Positions 1-5,904 of a DNA stretch of 5,904 bases are shown piece after piece. How positions within the stretch are numbered: position 1 is the stretch's first letter; each line of letters starts with the position of its first letter. The stretch lies in the NCBI GenBank assembly GCA_030039525.1, contig JASHVI010000035.1:1-5904 (forward strand). The letters are read 5' to 3'. Source of the DNA: Thermoplasmata archaeon (GTDB taxonomy: Archaea; Thermoplasmatota; Thermoplasmata; Lutacidiplasmatales; UBA184). The translations under genes were made by a program, and so were the position numbers. A model generated the notes under the pieces. The model was not told the origin of the DNA. It saw nothing but the letters and a program-made list of their open reading frames with translations, and ran no database searches.

Positions 1-1
1 C

Positions 2-724
2 CGCGCCGCCGTCCTGAAGTTCCCGGAGATCGCCGTCATCCAGCAGCGGCACGTCACTCGACGCCGCCGGCTCGCCCGTCGCAAGGCCCACGACCGACGG
101 GTCGGCCGACGGCTACTTCGAAGAGAGGGACGGCGGGAGCACGACCGGGTCACCTCCCGACTTCACGTCCTCACCAGGCGCCTCGTGGAGGTAGCCCGGA
201 AGCACCGCGCCGCCCTCGCCCTCGAGGACTTCACGAAGGTGGCCACCCGAAGGTCGGTTCGTCGGGCGAAGCGCACCCGGGGTCGGGCCGGGTTCGCTAT
301 CCGCTCCGCGCGACTCCGACGGCGGCTCTCCTCCTGGCCCCGCGCCGAGCTCCATCGACAGCTCGCCTACAAGGCGGCCGAGCGCGGCGTGCCCATCGTC
401 TGGGTCGATCCCTATCGAACTTCAGTCACTTGTCCGAAGTGTGGGGTATACAACGGTCCCCGAAGCAGGATGGGGCCGACCTTCGAGTGCGTCGCGTGCG
501 GCTGGCGGCTCGACCGCCAGCTGAATGCGGGGGCGAATGTCGGAAGGATCGCTCTGCGGGAGACCGCAGAGCTCGGAGGTCTGAAGCTTGACCTCGACGC
601 CCTCTCCCGTGATGCGAGGAGGCCCCGCTACCCGTTCCAGGGACTGGGACGGGCACGGGCGGAGCGGAAGGAGAGGGAGGGAATCGTGACGACGGCCCGT
701 CGAGTTCGACGGGTGTCGAAATAA
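2..724 (+). CDS. tnpB: TnpB / IS605 OrfB-type RNA-guided nuclease, C-terminal part (5' truncated by window edge), RuvC-III Asp replaced
   Basis: Seen: the reading frame is open from the window edge to TAA at 722-724, giving 240 residues without a start. The GTG at 185 lies mid-domain and is not the true start. A basic N-terminal stretch (residues about 17-60) leads into the RuvC-II strand ALALEDF with Glu at residue 75 (codon 224-226). Next come DPYRTS and a CPKCG...CVACG zinc finger with Cys at 144, 147, 163 and 166. Known of the family: TnpB cuts DNA guided by a reRNA, using Asp-Glu-Asp of a split RuvC domain, and is carried by IS200/IS605 elements. Odd: the RuvC-III motif reads LDRQLNAG, with Gln173 (codon 518-520) where D-x-N-A normally has the catalytic Asp. 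Asp171 two residues earlier might compensate. RuvC-I lies outside the window. A basic tail of about 65 residues follows the motif. No TnpA gene is seen. Family call is firm; nuclease activity is doubtful. Confidence 0.9.
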   Translation, partial: RAAVLKFPEIAVIQQRHVTRRRRLARRKAHDRRVGRRLLRREGRREHDRVTSRLHVLTRRLVEVARKHRAALALEDFTKVATRRSVRRAKRTRGRAGFAIRSARLRRRLSSWPRAELHRQLAYKAAERGVPIVWVDPYRTSVTCPKCGVYNGPRSRMGPTFECVACGWRLDRQLNAGANVGRIALRETAELGGLKLDLDALSRDARRPRYPFQGLGRARAERKEREGIVTTARRVRRVSK

Positions 725-748
725 GTTCCCAAAGCTGGAGATTTCGCT

Positions 749-788
749 GGCTCGGCCCGGGCCGCGCACGTGGCCCGGCGGCCGAGCC
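749..788 (+). other. Strong intergenic hairpin behind tnpB
   Basis: The arm GGCTCGGC (749-756) pairs with GCCGAGCC (781-788). CCGGGCC (757-763) pairs with GGCCCGG (772-778). This leaves a 2-nt bulge (779-780) and an 8-nt loop. It lies 24 bp after the tnpB stop. It may be the main reRNA stem or a right-end hairpin of an IS200/IS605-like element. It is not followed by a T-run, so it is not a typical intrinsic terminator. Confidence 0.6.
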
Positions 789-813
789 GATGCAGCGGTC
801 GCCTCCGGGCGAA

Positions 814-838
814 CGGCGTTCCCGTCACGGGGGCGCCG
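814..838 (+). other. Second intergenic hairpin, 11-bp stem with TCA loop
   Basis: Bases 814-824 pair with 828-838 over 11 consecutive pairs, two of them G-T, around the loop 825-827. It sits between the first intergenic hairpin and the promoter of the next gene. It could be the 3'-terminal stem of the guide RNA, or the outer boundary of the mobile element. Both roles are inferred from position only. Confidence 0.5.
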
Positions 839-863
839 GGCCGGCGCGTGGCTCCTGAACCGC

Positions 864-870
864 CAAATAC
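864..870 (+). promoter_or_regulatory. Probable archaeal TATA-like box for a leaderless transcript
   Basis: CAAATAC is an AT-rich patch in very GC-rich DNA. Its centre lies about 25 nt before the GTG at 892. In archaea the TATA box lies roughly 25-30 nt before the transcription start, so the mRNA would begin at or next to the start codon. No Shine-Dalgarno is seen ahead of 892, which agrees. No clear BRE purines stand out just upstream. Confidence 0.5.
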
Positions 871-891
871 CCTGCGGCACTCTGTACGGTC

Positions 892-1347
892 GTGACTCCA
901 CCGGTCAAGGCGCGCAGCGGCCACATCCTGCTCGATGGGAAGCGAGGGTTCCGCGACCTCGTTCGGGTCTACCCCGAGATCCACCGGAAGGTGGCGGAGG
1001 CGAACCGCCCGTTCACGAAGGAGACCGAGCCGATGCTACCGGAGATCCTCCTCGAGGAGAACCTCCGCGACCTCCGGGCGGACCGGAAGCCGGCCGGCTA
1101 CAACCGGCCCGATGCGCTGGGCCTCCGGCTCGTGTTCCCGCTCGCCGACCGGAAGCGGACCGAGTTCTACTTCTCGAAGCCGATGCGCTGCCAGGAGATC
1201 GTCCAGATCACGGAGCAGGTCTCCGTGCTCCTCCGGCGCCGCGGGATCCGCCACACGGTCGAGTACGACCGTCTTCAACTGGGCCCGCCGCGGGGCCTCC
1301 CCGGCGTCCCGCCGATGGGCAGCGGCACCGGGTTCGGCGCGATCTGA
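892..1347 (+). CDS. Hypothetical protein, 151 residues, basic, probably leaderless
   Basis: I do not recognise a family. The frame has G/C at most third codon positions and a natural residue mix. The overlapping frame that starts at 935 is a Ser/Arg-rich shadow. GTG at 892 is chosen because a TATA-like box sits about 25 nt upstream, and the next in-frame Met is only at residue 48 (codon 1033-1035). By eye: a mixed N-terminal half rich in Lys, Arg and Glu (residues 5-75), two likely beta strands (78-84 LRLVFPL and 90-95), a helix (about 98-117), a strand (119-127), and a Gly/Pro-rich tail (131-151). There is one Cys (100), and no signal peptide or membrane segment. The small alpha/beta core with a basic surface would suit nucleic-acid or protein binding, but nothing proves it. 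It starts 167 bp after tnpB with its own promoter and faces the large minus-strand gene tail to tail, 12 bp apart. Confidence 0.72.
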   Translation: MTPPVKARSGHILLDGKRGFRDLVRVYPEIHRKVAEANRPFTKETEPMLPEILLEENLRDLRADRKPAGYNRPDALGLRLVFPLADRKRTEFYFSKPMRCQEIVQITEQVSVLLRRRGIRHTVEYDRLQLGPPRGLPGVPPMGSGTGFGAI

Positions 1348-1359
1348 GCCCGCGCGGCC

Positions 1360-4300
1360 CTAGCCGGGCGGCTTGCGGAAGGGCCAGAGGGCCGGCGGGG
1401 GCGGCGCCGCGTCGGCCGGCTTCAGGAGCCGCTGGAGCGCGGCGTGGGAGGCCCGCGCCTTCTCGAGGGCGAGCGCGTAATCGGTCTCGCGGGCGCGGAT
1501 CGACTCGTCGAGGAGCCGGCGCGCCTCCGAGGTGTCGAGGTGGGCCTCGGTCGCCGCGGCGAGGCCGGCGTCGATGAGGTAGTGGAGGTTGAGGAGCTCC
1601 CGGTGCATCGACTTGCGCTGGTTGAGGTCGGCCTCCGTCTCGAGGAGGAGCCGGCCGGCGGCGACCAATTGGCCGGCGGCCCGGAGCCGTTCCCCCTCGG
1701 CGAGGCGCTCCGGGATCGGGCCGAGGATGACGTGGAGCCCCTCCTGGGCGAAGACGACCTCGGTCTGGAGGTCCTTCGCCCGGTCCCCGAGCTTCGGCCC
1801 GACGATCCGGGCGAGCATGCCGTCCGCCTGCTCGAGCAGCGGGGCGACGCGCGGGAACTGGCGACCGTCGAGGGCGATCCGCGCCTCGGTGAGGAGCTCC
1901 ATGACGGGCGTCGTGTCGAGGCCGAGCTTCTCCCCGACCCAGATCCGGTCCTTGAGGGCCTCGGTCCGCTGCCCGAGCTCCTGGCGGCGGCGCTCCGAGG
2001 CTCGGGTCGACTCCTCCGCGAGGAGCGCGAAGGCCGCCTCGAACGCCCGCTCCCCGGACCGCGCGTCGATCTGCTCCTTCGCGCGGGCCCGGGCCTCGCG
2101 CTCCGGCTCCGGCAGCGGAAGGGGCTCCTCGTAGACCGAGGCGAGCGCCTCCCAGCGGACCTTCAGGGCGTTCTCGAGGGCGCCGTAGACGGCGCGCCGG
2201 GCCTTCTCGAGGTGCTCGGAGGCCTTCTCCCACTCCCGGATCTTCAGCGAGCCCTCGGCGTCCTCGAGGGGCGCGACGACCGGGTCGAGCTCGTTGAGGA
2301 GGCCCGCCTTGCGGCCGACCTCGAGCTGACGGCGGATCTCGGAGAGGCCCCCGGCGTACTTGCGCTCGATCGACCACCGGGCCTTCTCGAGCGCCTCCCG
2401 CGCCCGCTCGCCGGCCGCGGCGTACGAGCCGTCCTGGTCGAGCGCGCGGGCCTCCGCGAGGACCGGGACCGCCTCGCTCGCGTCGGCCGCGAACCGCTCC
2501 GCCTCCTCGACCTGCCGCTCGGCCGCCTCGAGCGACTCGCGGACCCGCCGGTGGGCCGCGTGGGCGAGGCCGAGCTGGTCGAGCGCCTCGATGCAGAGCT
2601 CGAGGACCTCGGGATACCGGTGGGAGTCGAAGGCCTGACGCGCCTTGCGGTGGAGCTCCGGCGCCGTCTTCGAGACGACCCCCTCGGCGCGGGCGGCCTC
2701 GAGCCGAAGCTCGATCGCCTCGAGACCGCCCTCCGCCACCTGCCGCTGCAGCTCGACGCGCTCGAGCTCGCTCTCGCTGCGGGTCGCGAGCTGCAGCGCG
2801 TCGAGGGCGTGGCCCTCCTCGAGCGCGGTGCGGGCCTGCTTCAGGAGGTTCTCGGCGAGCGTCGTGTCGACGCCGCTCCCCCGGACCCGGACCGTGGTCC
2901 CCTGAAAGGCGGCCAGCATCTTCGAGACGTGGTGGTACGTCGCCTGGACGATCTCGCGCTCGAGGCCCCCGGCGGTCTCGATCGTCCGGACGTACTCCCG
3001 GTGCGCGAGGAGGCGGTCGAGCTCCTCGACGCGCGGGCGGAACAGGGTCACGTCGACGTGGGCGAGCTCGGCCTCGCCGAGCGCCTCGCGGGCCCGCCGG
3101 CGCAGCCGCTCCGCGTGCTCGAGGAACCCGCGGGTCTCGGAGAGCATCGCCCGGGCCGAGTCGAGCCGCTCGGCGACCCCGGTCGGCACCGGCGCCGCGA
3201 GCCGGCGGCGCGCGTCCCCGAGCGCCTCGAGGACCTGCGGGGCCTCCACGCCCGCCGACTGCGCGATCTCGAGGTCCCGGTCGAGGCTCCTCAGGTGCTC
3301 GTCGAGCACCGGCCGCACGAGCCCGACCAGCTCCCGGTGGAGCTCGCCGGCCTCCTGGAGGACCTTCGCCCCCTCCGCCCCCGCGGAGGCGGCCGTGGCG
3401 GCGCGGACCCGGGCGTCGATCGGGTCGACGGGGAGGGTGAGGCGTCGGGCGTCCTGGACGAGGAGACCGGCCTCGGCGAGGAGCCGTCGGGCCTCCGCCC
3501 CCTCGCGCTCCTTCGCGAGGCGCTCGGAGAGCGCCGTCAGCGTCGAGAGCGCCGCGCGCAGCTCGAGCGCCTGGTACGACTGGCGGGCCTGGGCGATCTC
3601 CTCCCGGTAGCCGTCGACGGCGACGCCGGACTGCTTCAGCGACTGCCAGAGGTCGGTGGTGCGGGCGAGGGCGTCGAGGACCTCCTGCGCCTCCCGCCGG
3701 AGCTCGACCGCCTCGCGCTCCGTCTCGACGGCGGCCTGGTAGGCGGGCGCGTACTTGTGCTCCCGCGCGAGCTCCTGGGCGCTCCGGAACGCGTCGCGGA
3801 ACCGCGCCGCGTCGAGCCCCATCTTCCCGAGCTCGACGAGGGCGAGCTTCGCGTGGGAGACGGCCTCCTCGCTGCGCAGCAGCATCTGCTGGTGCGCGCG
3901 GGTCCGGATCTCCTGCGAGGCCCGCGAGGCCTTCACGAAGTCCCCCATGTTGAAGATCTGCTGGACCTCGTCGATCTCCCGCTGGAGCTCGTCGCCGGTC
4001 CCCCCCATCGCCTCGAGCGTGCGGCGCTCCTCCTCGAGGCCCTCGACGAGGGCCGAGGCGTGCGCCGCGAAGATCGCCGAGAACTCCCGCTCGGCCTTCC
4101 GGAGGCTCTCGAGCGAGGCGGGCAGGTCCTCCTTGACGCGCAGCCGCACGTCGGCGTCGGCGAGGAGCAGGCGCACCGGCTCGACGAGGGACTTCTCCGG
4201 GAACTCCTCGAAGCCCTTCTCCATCTCCTCGACGCGGCGGGCGACGTACGGGCTGGCCGCGGTGCGGAGCTGGACCTCGAGCTCCGCGAGGAGCTCGCCC

Positions 4301-5634
4301 CCCTCCGCGATCTCGCCGTCCTCGAGGTGGCGGCGGACCTTGACGAGCCCCTCCTCGAAGCCGTCGGGGAGGAAGCCCCGCTCGCGGGCGATCTCGCCGA
4401 GGCGGCGGTGCTCCTCGAGGGCGTCGGAGAAGTAGGCGAAGGCCTCCGTGCCGAGGCGCCGGACGGTGTCGTTCAGGATCGCCCGGGCCGGCTCGAGCTC
4501 GACGCGGTCGAGGAGCTGCAGCGCCCGCGCGAGCGGCTCCCGGAACGGCGTGGCGGCGAACCCCGAGGCGGCGAGCCGTTCGAGGAGCGACTGGAGCGAG
4601 GCCGCCTCCGTCCGGGCCCCGTCGAGCTCCCGGGTCAGGGCGCTGACCCGCTCGAGGGCCTCCTCGCTCGCGGCGAGCGCCTCGCTGAAGATCTTGAGCC
4701 GAAGCGCCTCCCGGGCCCGGTTCATCGCGGAGAAGACCTCGGTCGGGTCGCGGCCGAGCCGGCGCGCCTCGACCAGCTTCGGGCGGACCTCGTCGAGGAG
4801 CCCCGCGACGATCCCGACGACCGGCTCCTCCGTCAGGGCGCGGGCCTCGCCGAGGAGCTTCGGGAGCTCGGCCGGACCGGCCGAGGGGACCTGGGCCGAG
4901 ATCTCGGTGAGCTGCGCGAGCCCGGCCGTCGGGTCGACGCCGAAGTCGCGGACCGACTCGAGGGTGGCCCGCAGGGACTCGATCGTCTGCCGGACCCGGT
5001 CCCGCAGCGAGTCGGCGACCCCCTGGCTCTCCCGCTCGATGGCGCCGACCGAGTCGGCCCACTCCACCGGCGGACGCTCCGCGTCGGCGGCGACCGTGCC
5101 CTCGAGGGCGGCGGACTCGACGCCGAGCTCCCGGGCGGTGGCGAGCAGCGCGAGCCCCGCGCGTCGGGCGCCGTCCCGGCGCTCCGTCAGCCGCGGCACC
5201 TCGGTCTGCAGGGTCCGGTTGAGGCCGTCGACCGCCTCGGCGAGCTGGCCGCGGTGGATCGGCTCGAAGGCGACGCGGAACTTCTGCTCGAGCTCGGCGT
5301 GCCGCTCCGGCGGCTCCCCAAGCCAGTCGAGGAGCGCGGCGGCCTGAGACCGCACCTTCGTCGAGTAGCCGTTCTCGTCCGCGACGATCGCGGCGTCGAG
5401 CTCGGCGAGCTGGCGGACCCGGTCGCCGGTGGCCTCGGGCCGGCTCTCCGTCGCGAGCGCGGAGCGGAGCGCCTCGGACTGCGAGGAGAGCGGGACCCCC
5501 GCGCGCGCGAGCCGCTCGGCCCGTCCGAGGATCTCGGTCTGGCGGGCGCCCAGGGCGTCGGCGGAGGCCCCGTCGATGTACTCGACGAGCAGCTTCGCCT
5601 GCGCCTCGACGTTCTCCCAGTCGGAGCGTCGCAT
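1360..5634 (-). CDS. Giant all-helical tandem-repeat protein of unknown function (1424 residues from the first ATG; true N-terminus probably about 67 residues longer)
   Basis: I do not recognise the family. The product is rich in Ala, Glu, Leu and Arg, and has one Cys (1014). It has no signal peptide, no membrane segment and no nucleotide-binding motif that I can see. Nearly the whole chain is tandem repeats of about 63 residues with TPR-like hairpins joined by long helices. It ends in a Pro-rich tail (residues 1405-1424, PPPPALWPF then KPPG). The stop is TAG at 1362-1360. Inference: a cytosolic elongated scaffold or solenoid that binds partners or spaces components. General similarity to SMC or myosin-like coiled coils could mislead searches. 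ATG 5634 is the only standard start ahead of the body of the frame, but it cuts repeat 1 in half, and helical coding continues upstream to about 5796. A start at ACG 5835 would give 1491 residues. The gene stands alone on its strand here. Confidence 0.9.
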   Translation of the reverse strand: MRRSDWENVEAQAKLLVEYIDGASADALGARQTEILGRAERLARAGVPLSSQSEALRSALATESRPEATGDRVRQLAELDAAIVADENGYSTKVRSQAAALLDWLGEPPERHAELEQKFRVAFEPIHRGQLAEAVDGLNRTLQTEVPRLTERRDGARRAGLALLATARELGVESAALEGTVAADAERPPVEWADSVGAIERESQGVADSLRDRVRQTIESLRATLESVRDFGVDPTAGLAQLTEISAQVPSAGPAELPKLLGEARALTEEPVVGIVAGLLDEVRPKLVEARRLGRDPTEVFSAMNRAREALRLKIFSEALAASEEALERVSALTRELDGARTEAASLQSLLERLAASGFAATPFREPLARALQLLDRVELEPARAILNDTVRRLGTEAFAYFSDALEEHRRLGEIARERGFLPDGFEEGLVKVRRHLEDGEIAEGGELLAELEVQLRTAASPYVARRVEEMEKGFEEFPEKSLVEPVRLLLADADVRLRVKEDLPASLESLRKAEREFSAIFAAHASALVEGLEEERRTLEAMGGTGDELQREIDEVQQIFNMGDFVKASRASQEIRTRAHQQMLLRSEEAVSHAKLALVELGKMGLDAARFRDAFRSAQELAREHKYAPAYQAAVETEREAVELRREAQEVLDALARTTDLWQSLKQSGVAVDGYREEIAQARQSYQALELRAALSTLTALSERLAKEREGAEARRLLAEAGLLVQDARRLTLPVDPIDARVRAATAASAGAEGAKVLQEAGELHRELVGLVRPVLDEHLRSLDRDLEIAQSAGVEAPQVLEALGDARRRLAAPVPTGVAERLDSARAMLSETRGFLEHAERLRRRAREALGEAELAHVDVTLFRPRVEELDRLLAHREYVRTIETAGGLEREIVQATYHHVSKMLAAFQGTTVRVRGSGVDTTLAENLLKQARTALEEGHALDALQLATRSESELERVELQRQVAEGGLEAIELRLEAARAEGVVSKTAPELHRKARQAFDSHRYPEVLELCIEALDQLGLAHAAHRRVRESLEAAERQVEEAERFAADASEAVPVLAEARALDQDGSYAAAGERAREALEKARWSIERKYAGGLSEIRRQLEVGRKAGLLNELDPVVAPLEDAEGSLKIREWEKASEHLEKARRAVYGALENALKVRWEALASVYEEPLPLPEPEREARARAKEQIDARSGERAFEAAFALLAEESTRASERRRQELGQRTEALKDRIWVGEKLGLDTTPVMELLTEARIALDGRQFPRVAPLLEQADGMLARIVGPKLGDRAKDLQTEVVFAQEGLHVILGPIPERLAEGERLRAAGQLVAAGRLLLETEADLNQRKSMHRELLNLHYLIDAGLAAATEAHLDTSEARRLLDESIRARETDYALALEKARASHAALQRLLKPADAAPPPPALWPFRKPPG

Positions 5635-5685
5635 CAGCTCGCGGATCTGGCCGACGCGCTCCTTCGTCTCGGGGAGCGTGATCTG
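1420..5685 (-). repeat. About 23 tandem protein repeats of about 63 residues in the giant protein
   Basis: Counting from ATG 5634, units begin near residues -17, 46, 106, 171, 232, 294, 358, 420, 481, 544, 606, 670, 732, 795, 859, 921, 985, 1049, 1111, 1176, 1238, 1299 and 1365. Steps are 60-66 residues, with a mean near 63. The clearest units share G1-[VLFR]2-D3, L10-L11, A14-R15-x-A17-L18, an aromatic residue near 23 (Y, F or W) and A26-L27. They are followed by a long second helix. Best examples are units 294, 921 and 1238. Weak units are 171, 481, 732 and 1176, which I placed by spacing. The repeats are old: they diverge in protein and are not obvious direct repeats in DNA. Confidence 0.8.
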
Positions 5686-5877
5686 GATCGACTCGAGGTG
5701 CTTGATCCGCTCCTCGGCGTCGCGGAAGATCGTCTCGGCGCTCTGCCGGCGCTTCTTGAGGAGCTCCGCCTTCTCTTGGAGGATGCGGGTGAGGCGCGAG
5801 GAAGGCAGGCTCCCGACGCCGCCCGCACCCGACGTGGCCCTCGCCTCCCTACCAGGATCGGGCCCGACGCGGTGGAG
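5635..5877 (-). other. In-frame N-terminal extension of the giant repeat protein, no standard start codon
   Basis: Upstream of ATG 5634 the same frame is open for 81 codons, to a TAG at 5880-5878. Residues from about codon 5796 down to 5637 read as amphipathic helix (ILQEKAELLKKRRQSAETIF, later ERVGQIREL). They complete repeat 1, whose aromatic position 23 is Trp6 after the ATG. The farther upstream part is Gly/Ala/Arg-rich and probably non-coding before 5835. No in-frame ATG, GTG or TTG exists. ACG at 5835-5833 is followed by a plausible N-terminus (SGAGGVGSLPSSRL), and CTG at 5808 is an alternative. A GTG at 5828 is in another frame and would need a 1-nt shift. Confidence 0.7.
5844..5850 (-). 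promoter_or_regulatory. Candidate Shine-Dalgarno for the giant gene, deciding an ACG start at 5835
   Basis: AGGGAGG on the minus strand (5850 to 5844) is followed by 8 nt and then the in-frame ACG at 5835-5833, a normal spacing. No comparable purine run sits just ahead of ATG 5634: the 15 nt before it read CGGCCAGATCCGCGA and the like. This favours initiation near 5835, either at a real ACG or at an ATG changed by one base. Confidence 0.4.
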
Positions 5878-5891
5878 CTAGAGGCCCCCGG

Positions 5892-5899
5892 CCAAAATC
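5892..5899. promoter_or_regulatory. AT-rich patch at the right edge, possible TATA-like element
   Basis: CCAAAATC (plus strand), or GATTTTGG (minus strand), is the only AT-rich stretch near the 5' end of the giant gene. On the minus strand it would place transcription start near 5870, giving a leader of about 35 nt before the ACG at 5835 that includes the Shine-Dalgarno. On the plus strand it resembles the CCAAATAC box of the gene at 892 and could serve a gene beyond the window. The direction is undecided. Confidence 0.2.
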
Positions 5900-5904
5900 A
5901 GGGG

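Larger units (their letters stand above)
551..838 (+). ncRNA. Candidate reRNA (omegaRNA) scaffold overlapping the tnpB 3' end
   Basis: Seen: successive hairpins on the sense strand. 551-572 is a perfect 9-bp stem with a GAGA (GNRA) loop. 576-595 has a 6-bp stem. 631-653 has a 10-bp stem with one G-U pair and a GGA loop. 690-718 has an 8-nt self-complementary core flanked by 4 more pairs. 749-788 has 8 plus 7 bp. 814-838 has 11 bp with a TCA loop. A further 8-bp stem at 501-521 overlaps the RuvC-III codons. Known: TnpB guide RNAs start inside the 3' part of tnpB, run through the right end, and finish with a guide taken from the flanking DNA. Inference: this series is the scaffold, and a guide would begin somewhere after about 838. 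GC-rich DNA forms chance hairpins, and exact ends cannot be set by eye. Confidence 0.42.

Noticed and set aside
185..724. Treating GTG 185 as the real start of a short TnpB
   Set aside because: The frame is open to the window edge, and the upstream residues match the basic stretch that precedes RuvC-II in this family.
749..788. Intrinsic terminator
   Set aside because: No T-run follows the stem, and archaeal termination relies mainly on T-rich tracts.
1..891. Complete IS200/IS605 element with TnpA and both ends
   Set aside because: No TnpA gene and no left end lie in the window. Only a tnpB 3' part and possible right-end structure can be supported.
935..1363. Alternative plus-strand frame with an ATG over the 892 gene
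   Set aside because: The product is dominated by Ser and Arg with no structure pattern. The frame starting at 892 has normal composition and a promoter at the right distance.
1208..5062. A 1284-codon open frame on the minus strand, offset from the giant gene's frame
   Set aside because: Its product is almost only Arg, Gly, Ala and Pro, the usual shadow of a GC-rich gene in an alternate frame. The frame at 1360-5634 has the natural composition and the repeat pattern.
4448..5347. Plus-strand 299-codon frame antisense to the giant gene
   Set aside because: Ser/Arg-rich low-complexity composition typical of antisense to Glu/Leu/Ala-rich GC codons. No promoter or ribosome site is seen.
1400..5600. 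Dense short motifs such as CTCGAG and GAGCTC as DNA repeats or operator sites
   Set aside because: They follow from Glu and Leu codons (GAG, CTC) in a helical protein at high GC and show no regular DNA unit.
5634..5828. Minus-strand GTG frame with an Arg/Ser-rich product upstream of the giant gene
   Set aside because: It is a shadow of the N-terminal extension. Only its GTG is of interest, as a possible start if a base is missing.

Overview
The window reads like GC-rich archaeal DNA: two lines I counted by eye were about 73% and 77% GC. The archaeal call rests on one probable leaderless promoter, a TATA-like box centred 25 nt ahead of a GTG start, and on the style of the TnpB protein. A GC-rich lineage such as a Thermoplasmatota metagenome bin would fit, but that is inference. 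There are three genes. No tRNA, rRNA, CRISPR array or transposase catalytic partner (TnpA) is visible.

Left part (1-891). The C-terminal 240 residues of a TnpB/IS605 OrfB-type RNA-guided nuclease enter from the left edge and end at 724. The RuvC-II Glu and the four-Cys zinc finger are present. The RuvC-III position that is normally Asp (D-x-N-A) is Gln (Q-L-N-A), so the protein may be nuclease-dead or may use a rearranged active site. From the RuvC-III codons to about 838 runs an unbroken series of strong hairpins, partly inside the gene and partly behind it. This is where a reRNA (omegaRNA) scaffold and transposon right end are expected. An inactive TnpB that keeps its guide-RNA scaffold would be a candidate RNA-guided DNA-binding regulator (TldR-like). 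This is the first candidate for an undescribed system here.

Middle (892-1347). A small basic protein of unknown function, 151 residues, is probably translated from a leaderless mRNA.

Right part (1360-5877, minus strand). One very large gene converges on the small gene with a 12-bp gap. Its product is an all-helical cytosolic-looking protein built almost wholly of about 23 degenerate tandem repeats of about 63 residues. I do not recognise the family. The repeat register shows that the first in-frame ATG (5634) lies inside repeat 1. Coding therefore continues upstream through sequence with no ATG, GTG or TTG. The best upstream start is an ACG at 5835 placed 8 nt after an AGGGAGG Shine-Dalgarno, or an ATG altered by mutation or sequencing error. 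This repeat protein is the second candidate for something new. Nothing in the sequence ties the three genes together functionally.
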